From Flavobacteriaceae bacterium UBA7433 (GTDB lineage Bacteria > Bacteroidota > Bacteroidia > Flavobacteriales > Flavobacteriaceae): a DNA stretch of 9,259 bases. The notes under the pieces were generated by a model. It had not been told where the DNA came from. It ran no database searches and was given only the letters and a program-made list of their open reading frames with translations. This document shows, in pieces, positions 4,502-9,259 of this stretch; position 1 is the stretch's first letter; every line of letters begins with the position of its first letter. A program made the translations under genes and the position numbers. The stretch lies in contig DLQL01000017.1 of the NCBI GenBank assembly GCA_002477565.1, forward strand, positions 1 through 9,259, written 5' to 3'.

Positions 4502-6106
4502 TTATTCTTTCTGATACCCAATCGCTTTTAAATATTTATTCAGTTCTATTTTTACTTTTGGAGCCAAAAACAGCAAACCGATGATGTTTGGAAATACCAT
4601 GGCAAAAATCATCGCATCAGAAAATTCTATCACAGAATTCAAACTGGAAGACGCGCCAACAATCACTACGAATAAAAATAGGGTTTTGTAGGTTAAATCA
4701 GACACTCTTCCTTTGCCAAACAAATACTTCCAGCCTTGAATTCCATAATACGACCATGACAACATTGTGGAAAAGGCAAATAAAATGACGGCAACGGTCA
4801 ACACCAAAGAAAAGTTGGGAATCGCAGAATCAAATGCAATTGAGGTCAAGTCAACCCCTCCTACTTTTTTTCCTGTACTGTTCAACACAACATTGCTTCC
4901 TTCTAGATTTCCGTAGGCAAACAAATTGTTCTTTATATTGGTGACAACAATGACCAAAGCTGTCATCGAACAAATTACTACGGTATCTACGAAGGGACCG
5001 ATCGAGGCAACAATTCCTTCACTTGCAGGAAAACGAGTTTTTACTGCAGCATGTGCAATGGAAGCGGATCCTACCCCTGCTTCATTTGAAAAAGCAGCTC
5101 TTCTGAATCCTTGAATCATAACGCCAATCACCCCACCTACTACAGCTTTATTTCCAAAAGCACTGTACCAAATATCATGGATCCCTTGGGGAACTACCTC
5201 GTAATTCATCACAATAATAACGATGGCTGCACCTATGTAGAGTATCCCCATAAAAGGGACGACTCTCTCTGTTACTTGGCCAATTCTTTTGATTCCTCCA
5301 ATGATGACAACGCCTACTAGGATTGCCATGAGTACACCAAACCAAAATCCATTTTCAACACCAAACAAAACTTTCAACTGACTTGCTGCTTGGTTTGATT
5401 GAAACATGTTTCCCCCTCCGAAAGAACCTCCGACTACAAAAACGGCGTACAATCCAGCAAGGACTTTCCCCAAGCCTCCAATATTTTTTTCTTTCAACCC
5501 CTTTTTCAAATAATACATAGGACCTCCATAAATCTTTCCGTCTTCCCCTACTTCACGGTACTTGACCCCTAACGTAGCTTCCACTAATTTTGTGGACATC
5601 CCTAAAAACCCTGCCAAGATCATCCACAATGTCGCTCCCGGCCCACCGATTGCAATGGCCACTGCAACCCCTGCAATGTTTCCCAAACCTACTGTTGCAG
5701 AAAGTGCTGCCGTTAGCGCTTGAAAATGGGTGACCTCTCCAACAACTCCTTCTGCTTGTGGACTTTCAAAAACATCTCCTCCAGGTGTTGGATCTCCGGC
5801 AACCACCTCTACGGAATGGTGATCTATAGAATCGTAGGTTCCTTTTGCTGCGTTTATCGCCACTCGCAACAAACGAACATTCGCAAATTTAAAATAGAGG
5901 GTAAAAAACAAAGCTCCTAAAAGCAAGACAATCAAAACGATCGGAACAGGATTCCCAGCAATGACAACAGGATAAAATACCAGCGAACCAATCATGTCTG
6001 CAAAAGGCTTGAAACCAGCTTCAATTTTCTCATCTACTGACATTTCTTGTGCAAAATTTAAAAAAGGCACCAACATAAGTATTTGTACTAAAAATATTTT
6101 TTTCAT
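4502..6106 (-). CDS. Sodium:alanine-type symporter (AGCS family)
   Basis: A 534-residue inner-membrane transporter of the alanine-or-glycine:cation symporter family, taking up small neutral amino acids with Na+ (or H+). Visible family motifs are GLGNIAGVAVAIAIGGPGATLW (about 140-161) and SNEAGVGSASIAHAA (about 340-354), with around ten hydrophobic segments over the whole length. The N-terminus MKKIFLVQILMLVPFLNFAQ looks like a signal sequence, which is common in Bacteroidota members of the family. I choose the ATG at 6106: the reading frame is open to 6181, but the 25 extra residues are polar, Cys- and Arg-rich and put charge before the signal. It lies 82 nt after the K+ channel stop, without a clear promoter between, and a terminator-like hairpin follows within the next gene. 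The substrate is inferred from family only. Confidence 0.92.
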   Translation of the reverse strand: MKKIFLVQILMLVPFLNFAQEMSVDEKIEAGFKPFADMIGSLVFYPVVIAGNPVPIVLIVLLLGALFFTLYFKFANVRLLRVAINAAKGTYDSIDHHSVEVVAGDPTPGGDVFESPQAEGVVGEVTHFQALTAALSATVGLGNIAGVAVAIAIGGPGATLWMILAGFLGMSTKLVEATLGVKYREVGEDGKIYGGPMYYLKKGLKEKNIGGLGKVLAGLYAVFVVGGSFGGGNMFQSNQAASQLKVLFGVENGFWFGVLMAILVGVVIIGGIKRIGQVTERVVPFMGILYIGAAIVIIVMNYEVVPQGIHDIWYSAFGNKAVVGGVIGVMIQGFRRAAFSNEAGVGSASIAHAAVKTRFPASEGIVASIGPFVDTVVICSMTALVIVVTNIKNNLFAYGNLEGSNVVLNSTGKKVGGVDLTSIAFDSAIPNFSLVLTVAVILFAFSTMLSWSYYGIQGWKYLFGKGRVSDLTYKTLFLFVVIVGASSSLNSVIEFSDAMIFAMVFPNIIGLLFLAPKVKIELNKYLKAIGYQKE

Positions 6107-6188
6107 TTTGGTCTCTTTATTTAGGTGTATTCTCAAACTATTTATTTCTCTACAGCACCTTGTAGCAATTTGACAGTCCAATTAAAAC

Positions 6189-7178
6189 TTAAAAAACCTC
6201 TTTGATTTTGACGATTTGGTCTGGACGCCCCAACAATATCAAATTGGATTTGGGTTGCAAAACCATGTCTGAAGAGGGATTGATGATGTATTCGCCATCA
6301 CCCGTTACAAAACCGATGACACTGCAGCCTGTTTTTTTTCTCAAATCCAAATCTCTAATCGACTTCAAGAGGTACTCCTTGGGCAGGTCCTCGACGGCGA
6401 TTTCTTCTAAATTGGCAGAGCTTTCTCCGTCCAAAGAAATACGATTTACAAATTCTACCAAATCGGGGGTCACCAACAAAGCCGCCATATGGTCCCCGCC
6501 AATTTTATCAGGCATGATGATGTTGTCCGCTCCGGCAATTTTTAATTTATGCTGACTGGACTCGTTGTTGGCCCTGCTCACAATTGTGGTATTGGCATTC
6601 AATTGTCTTGAGGAGAGAACGACGTATAAATTGTCAGCATCTGATGGCAAGGCAGTGATCAAACTTTTGGCTTTTTCAATGCCTGCATGCAACAAAGAGG
6701 TGTCATCCGTTGCATCGCCTTCGACACACAAAAAACCGTCTTCTTCGATTTCTTTCAACAATTCTGGAGATTTTTCAATAACCACACATGATTTTTTGTG
6801 GTTTTTAAGCTTGAAAGCCGCTTGACGTCCATTTCTACCATAGCCACAAACAATCGTATGTCCCTCCAAAGAATCGATTTGTTTTAAAATTTTAGTTGTT
6901 CTCAGTGCTTCCATCAAGGTAGTATTTGATAAGTATTCAGATACAACACTTACCAAATATCCGTAGATACTGATACTGGTAAGAATCATAAAAATAGTGA
7001 AAATTTTTGACGCATCGGTCAGTGGGTGTACTTCTCCAAAACCAACCGTTGTAATGGTGATAATGGTCATGTAAAGCGCATCTACCCAAGTGTAATCAAA
7101 GAGTGAGCTGTAGCCCAAAACTCCTAATAAAATAACTCCTAAAAAAAGGACAATTGCTTTGTATGCTCTTGATGTCAA
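6189..7178 (-). CDS. Potassium channel with TrkA-N/RCK domain
   Basis: A 329-residue two-TM K+ channel subunit. TM1 is about residues 7-25, the pore helix and selectivity filter TTVGFGE at 43-49, TM2 about 57-80. The filter has Phe in place of the common Tyr (GFG for GYG), a known variant that still conducts K+. A cytoplasmic RCK N domain follows with nucleotide-binding GYGRNG at 112-117 and the Asp/Glu-rich GDATDD at 154-159, then an RCK C domain at about 250-329 (RKKTGCSVIGF, LILLGRPDQI). It probably gates in response to a ligand such as a nucleotide, ion or cyclic dinucleotide, not shown. The start is TTG at 7178; an in-frame stop lies 19 nt upstream, so no longer ATG start exists. It lies 18 nt after pspC and is probably cotranscribed with it. 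Confidence 0.92.
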   Translation of the reverse strand: MTSRAYKAIVLFLGVILLGVLGYSSLFDYTWVDALYMTIITITTVGFGEVHPLTDASKIFTIFMILTSISIYGYLVSVVSEYLSNTTLMEALRTTKILKQIDSLEGHTIVCGYGRNGRQAAFKLKNHKKSCVVIEKSPELLKEIEEDGFLCVEGDATDDTSLLHAGIEKAKSLITALPSDADNLYVVLSSRQLNANTTIVSRANNESSQHKLKIAGADNIIMPDKIGGDHMAALLVTPDLVEFVNRISLDGESSANLEEIAVEDLPKEYLLKSIRDLDLRKKTGCSVIGFVTGDGEYIINPSSDMVLQPKSNLILLGRPDQIVKIKEVF

Positions 7179-7196
7179 AGAATTTTTTTTTAGATA

Positions 7197-7424
7197 TTAC
7201 AAATCAAAAACGGAAGTTCTTTTGGTGTAAACCATGTCTTTCAATTTTAGCAAAAACGCCAAAATCAGGTATAGGCCAAAAGAAACTCCTAAAGTTACAA
7301 AGGTGAAATAAACAAAAAACAAACGAATGTTTTTTACTGCAATCCCCAAACGGTCTGAAAGACGCGAAAACACATCAAAACCATGGCGTTCAAAATAGTA
7401 GCGAATTTCATGTATCCATTTCAT
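7197..7424 (-). CDS. Small PspC-domain membrane protein
   Basis: A 75-residue protein, MKWIHEIRYYFERHGFDVFS onward, with a DRLGIAVKNIRLFFVYFTFV segment followed by a second hydrophobic stretch (VSFGLYLILAFLLKL) and the tail TKRTSVFDL. This is the small PspC-like family widespread in flavobacteria, where SRLADRLG and KRTSVFDL are recurring. PspC proteins sit in the inner membrane and take part in envelope-stress signalling in other bacteria; here no pspA/pspB partner is seen, so the role is unknown. The reading frame is open to 7592, but that extension overlaps pyrF and is unlike the family, so the ATG at 7424 is chosen. The start is preceded by a run of 11 A and GG. It is followed by the K+ channel 18 nt later. 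Confidence 0.85.
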   Translation of the reverse strand: MKWIHEIRYYFERHGFDVFSRLSDRLGIAVKNIRLFFVYFTFVTLGVSFGLYLILAFLLKLKDMVYTKRTSVFDL

Positions 7425-7503
7425 CCTTTTTTTTTTTATTTCCAGTGCAAGATAAGAAAAGCAAACCAGAATTCTCTTACATATAAGAACGCAACTTAAA
7501 TTC

Positions 7504-7517
7504 GTGAAAATTTTCAC
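7504..7517. promoter_or_regulatory. Perfect 14-bp palindrome between pspC and pyrF (possible operator)
   Basis: GTGAAAATTTTCAC is a perfect inverted repeat in the 135-nt divergent region. Its right half covers the place of the -33 element of the pyrF promoter, and a third half-site GTGAAAA lies at 7542-7548, 38 bp from the first. It resembles a dimeric repressor site in form, but no regulator is identified. No U-rich tail makes it a terminator. On the minus side only a weak -7 match (TATCTTG, 7454 to 7448) is found for pspC. Confidence 0.4.
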
Positions 7518-7534
7518 AACTACCTCGAATAGCC

Positions 7535-7542
7535 TATTTTTG
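7535..7542 (+). promoter_or_regulatory. Promoter -7 box of pyrF
   Basis: TATTTTTG matches TAnnTTTG. No TTG stands at the -33 place; the region there is TTTTC, the right half of the palindrome. The predicted start near 7546 leaves only about 14 nt of leader before the ATG at 7560 and lies after the GTG at 7542, which argues against that GTG as start codon. Confidence 0.55.
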
Positions 7543-7559
7543 TGAAAAACATCAGTAGC

Positions 7560-8384
7560 ATGACGCGAGCGCAACTCATCGAACAAATCCATCTCAAAAA
7601 ATCTTTTTTATGCATCGGTTTGGATGTCGACTTAGACAAAATTCCAAAGCACCTTTTGGAGATGGAAGATCCTGTTTTTGAGTTCAACAAACAGCTTATT
7701 GATGCCACTCATCATTTGGCAGTTGCTTACAAACCCAATACCGCTTTTTACGAATCTTACGGCTTGAAAGGATGGCAATCCTTGGAAAAAACAATCCAAT
7801 ACTTGAATCAAAAATACCCTGAAATTTTCAGCATCGCCGACGCCAAACGAGGTGACATCGGGAATACCTCCACCCGGTATGCAGAAGCTTTCTTTAACAA
7901 TTTGGAGTTTGACTCAGTCACCGTAGCTCCTTATATGGGCAGCGACTCCGTAGAACCTTTTCTCGCTTTTAAAGACAAGTTTACCATTTTATTGGCCTTG
8001 ACTTCCAACAAAGGAGGTTTGGACTTTCAAGCACAAGATGTATCCGAAGACCGTCAACTGTATCAAGAGGTACTCAAGCAATCTCTAACTTGGAAAAACA
8101 AGGAACAATTGATGTATGTTGTTGGCGCTACCAAGGCGGCTTATTTCAAAAGCATCCGAGAAATTGTGCCCGACCATTTTTTACTTGTCCCAGGAGTGGG
8201 TGCGCAAGGAGGCAACCTCCAAGAAGTTTGCAAGTACGGACTGAACAAAGAGATCGGCTTGTTGGTCAATTCCTCTAGAGGAATCATCTACGCGAGCAAT
8301 GGAACTGACTTTGCTGCGGCCGCACAACAAAAAGCACTGGAATTGCAAAAAGAAATGGCGGTCATCATGGAGACTTCCCTCTGA
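7560..8384 (+). CDS. pyrF: Orotidine 5'-phosphate decarboxylase
   Basis: A 274-residue cytoplasmic enzyme converting OMP to UMP, the last step of de novo pyrimidine synthesis. The length and sequence place it in the longer 'type 2' PyrF group. Visible landmarks are LCIGLDVDLDKIPKHL (17-32), AYKPNTAFYE (56-65), the catalytic DAKRGDIGN at 94-102 with Asp94, Lys96 and Asp99, TVAPYMG (121-127), the PGVGAQGG phosphate-binding turn (211-218) and NSSRGIIYA (237-245). I use the ATG at 7560; a GTG at 7542 is in frame but overlaps the -7 box. The gene stands alone, divergent from pspC and convergent with the DUF5522-like gene; other pyr genes are not in the window. Confidence 0.96.
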   Translation: MTRAQLIEQIHLKKSFLCIGLDVDLDKIPKHLLEMEDPVFEFNKQLIDATHHLAVAYKPNTAFYESYGLKGWQSLEKTIQYLNQKYPEIFSIADAKRGDIGNTSTRYAEAFFNNLEFDSVTVAPYMGSDSVEPFLAFKDKFTILLALTSNKGGLDFQAQDVSEDRQLYQEVLKQSLTWKNKEQLMYVVGATKAAYFKSIREIVPDHFLLVPGVGAQGGNLQEVCKYGLNKEIGLLVNSSRGIIYASNGTDFAAAAQQKALELQKEMAVIMETSL

Positions 8385-8411
8385 AAAAGCAAGAAGCTCA
8401 AAAGCGCTTGC
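8384..8411 (-). terminator. Possible terminator of the DUF5522-like gene
   Basis: On the minus strand GCAAG pairs with CTTGC, with extra CGC/GC-type pairing inside, around a TTTTGA loop, followed by five T (8388 to 8384) that reach the pyrF stop codon. It begins 12 nt after the stop of the minus-strand gene. The stem is short and imperfect, and the plus strand has no T run, so pyrF would not be ended by it. Confidence 0.5.
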
Positions 8412-8422
8412 CCGACTAAAAA

Positions 8423-8581
8423 TTAATGAAAAGAGTCTGTTTTTTTATCGTAGTGGTAAGGACAGTGCTTGCAACCACTTTTGCAACAATAACCTCTTTT
8501 CAGATGGTACGCTTCGGTAAACACACGGTAGCCTTCCGCATTCCAATAAAAATCTTCCTCTTGAAGTGGTTCTTTGTTCAT
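8423..8581 (-). CDS. DUF5522-like four-cysteine mini-protein
   Basis: A 52-residue protein, MNKEPLQEEDFYWNAEGYRV onward, with core FTEAYHLKRGYCCKSGCKHCPY. Four cysteines (Cys32, Cys33, Cys37, Cys40; spacing CC-x3-C-x2-C) plus nearby His suggest a metal or redox site. The arrangement FTxxYHLKRGYCCxSGCKHCPY is one I recognise from small conserved proteins of unknown function in Bacteroidota and other phyla (DUF5522). The function is unknown. The open frame extends to 8605, but Met at 8581 precedes the conserved part and stands 22 nt after a good -7 box, so I choose it. It is convergent with pyrF and divergent from the methyltransferase gene. Confidence 0.8.
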   Translation of the reverse strand: MNKEPLQEEDFYWNAEGYRVFTEAYHLKRGYCCKSGCKHCPYHYDKKTDSFH

Positions 8582-8602
8582 AAGACAGGGACTTGTTGTC
8601 TG

Positions 8603-8610
8603 CAAAAATA
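8603..8610 (-). promoter_or_regulatory. Promoter -7 box of the DUF5522-like gene
   Basis: TATTTTTG followed by CAG fits TAnnTTTG. No TTG stands at the -33 place. The predicted start is near 8599, with a leader of about 18 nt before the ATG at 8581, which supports the shorter start of that gene. Confidence 0.45.
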
Positions 8611-8627
8611 AGTCTTCTCATCGAATC

Positions 8628-8668
8628 CTCCCTCATAGAAGGACAAACAAAATGCTCCCACATAGAAG
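8628..8668. repeat. Imperfect 14-bp direct repeat between divergent genes
   Basis: CTCCCTCATAGAAG (8628-8641) and CTCCCACATAGAAG (8655-8668) agree at 13 of 14 positions, 27 bp apart start to start. They lie upstream of both the DUF5522-like gene and the methyltransferase gene. They could be a tandem protein-binding site or a leftover of a local duplication. Confidence 0.4.
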
Positions 8669-8705
8669 TGCAAGGAAAACCGACCCTAAATTCCTTCAAA
8701 TTCCT

Positions 8706-8713
8706 TAATTTTG
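8706..8713 (+). promoter_or_regulatory. Possible -7 box of the methyltransferase gene
   Basis: TAATTTTG followed by C matches TAnnTTTG, 13 nt before the ATG. No TTG is seen at the -33 place. Just upstream AAATTCCTT occurs twice (8688-8696 and 8698-8706), the second copy running into the box. The leader would be about 10 nt. Confidence 0.4.
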
Positions 8714-8726
8714 CTAAAAATAATCC

Positions 8727-9259
8727 ATGGATTTAGACTTGTTTGGAACTGCTTTGACAGATTATCAGAAGGGCATGTATACGGAAGACCTTTTCACCCA
8801 TTCCTCCATTGCAGGAGATGACGTCCTTCCCCTCCCATACCTTTTTCGGTCTTACAAACAAATGCCTGCCATCGAACAAAAAGCACTGCAGGAAGCAAAA
8901 GGCACTATTTTAGACATTGGTGCTGGAGCGGGCAGCCATGCGCTCTACTTACAAGAACAGCAAAAAGACGTCACGGCGATAGACATTTCAAAAGGCGCGG
9001 TGATTGTTTGCAAAAACAGGGGACTTCAAAAGGCAGAACAAAGGGATGTTTGGGGATTGACAAATCAAAAATTTGACACCTTATTGGTCTTGATGAATGG
9101 GGTGGGAATTTGCGGCAGCCTCAAACGATTGGGCCCTTTTTTGAACCACTTGAAAAAACTACTGAGAACGAAAGGACAAATTCTCATAGACTCTTCAGAT
9201 TTGATTTACATGTTCGAAAATGAAAAAGGAGAATTTTGGATCGATAGCGAAGCTGCGTA
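8727..9259 (+). CDS. Class I SAM-dependent methyltransferase, N-terminal 177 residues (cut by window end)
   Basis: The frame is open from ATG 8727 to the end of the window. The protein starts MDLDLFGTALTDYQKGMYTE, a lead-in helix segment, and then has SAM-binding motif I TILDIGAGAGSHAL at residues 60-73, an acidic end of strand 2 in VTAIDISKGAV (82-92), and motif IV-like FDTLLVLMNGVGICG (116-130), followed by KGQILIDSSDLIYMF (149-163). These are the order and spacing of a Rossmann-fold methyltransferase. The conserved DVLPLPYLFRSYKQMP before motif I is, as I recall, characteristic of a flavobacterial family without known substrate. No partner gene in the window suggests the substrate. The C-terminal third or so should lie beyond position 9259. 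Confidence 0.88.
   Translation, partial: MDLDLFGTALTDYQKGMYTEDLFTHSSIAGDDVLPLPYLFRSYKQMPAIEQKALQEAKGTILDIGAGAGSHALYLQEQQKDVTAIDISKGAVIVCKNRGLQKAEQRDVWGLTNQKFDTLLVLMNGVGICGSLKRLGPFLNHLKKLLRTKGQILIDSSDLIYMFENEKGEFWIDSEAA

Noticed and set aside
6127..6175. Promoter for the symporter (TAGTTTG) and a CTACA/TGTAG hairpin
   Set aside because: The box lacks one base of TAnnTTTG and has no TTG in place; the 5-bp hairpin has no T tail. Too weak to list as features.
6107..6181. Longer symporter start (25 extra residues)
   Set aside because: The added peptide is polar and Cys/Arg-rich and would precede a good signal-like N-terminus; the ATG at 6106 fits the family.
7542..7559. GTG start for pyrF
   Set aside because: The GTG overlaps the -7 box and would lie before the likely transcription start; the ATG at 7560 fits homologues.
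7425..7592. Longer PspC frame (56 extra residues)
   Set aside because: It overlaps the start of pyrF and both control regions and does not resemble the family; it includes the 11-A run as lysines.
8426..8611. Plus-strand frame of 61 codons with a signal-like N-terminus
   Set aside because: It is the antisense of the DUF5522-like gene, which has the clear conserved motif; hydrophobicity comes from the reverse reading.
8445..8699. Minus-strand frame of 84 codons
   Set aside because: It overlaps the DUF5522-like gene in another frame and shows no family signature.

Overview
The window reads as chromosomal DNA from the Bacteroidota, most likely the family Flavobacteriaceae. I base this on the protein sequences (EF-Tu N-terminus, a bS21 of the Bacteroidota type, a PyrF of the long class, a small PspC protein, a DUF5522-like mini-protein), on AT-rich DNA, on promoters that fit the Bacteroidota -7 box TAnnTTTG with an upstream TTG, and on the near absence of Shine-Dalgarno sites except at rpsU. 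The genus cannot be fixed from what is here. No phage, transposon, CRISPR or defence island is visible. This is a core-genome region, and its interest lies mainly in its control sequences.

Left part, all on the minus strand (1-2453): read in transcription order it is rpsU (bS21), then xerC-hpf (tyrosine recombinase and short hibernation factor), then the operon tRNA-Thr(UGU), tRNA-Tyr(GUA), tRNA-Gly(UCC), tRNA-Thr(GGU), tuf, with tuf cut off by the window start. This tRNA-tuf order equals the thrU-tyrU-glyT-thrT-tufB order of Escherichia coli. The boundaries are very tight: the terminator after hpf overlaps the promoter of the tRNA-tuf operon, and the terminator after rpsU overlaps the promoter of xerC. 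The rpsU leader carries a 13-nt match to the complement of the 16S rRNA tail.

Middle part, minus strand (2454-7424): transcription runs from a small PspC-type membrane protein, to a two-TM potassium channel with an RCK domain, to a sodium:alanine-type symporter, to a membrane-anchored protein with three helix-hairpin-helix units, to an acyl-CoA dehydrogenase with its own promoter. A perfect 12-bp terminator-like hairpin lies inside the first codons of the helix-hairpin-helix gene, probably serving the symporter upstream.

Right part (7425-9259): pyrF (orotidine 5'-phosphate decarboxylase) is divergent from pspC, and the region between them holds a perfect 14-bp palindrome. It is followed by a convergent 52-residue four-cysteine DUF5522-like gene and, on the plus strand, a class I SAM-dependent methyltransferase that runs off the window end.

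The genes do not form one pathway. The left part is translation machinery and ribosome state, the middle is ion and amino-acid transport plus fatty/amino-acid oxidation, and the right is pyrimidine synthesis and two poorly characterised proteins. I see no convincing undescribed multi-gene system. The best leads are the overlapping terminator/promoter designs, the terminator inside a coding start, and the rpsU leader.
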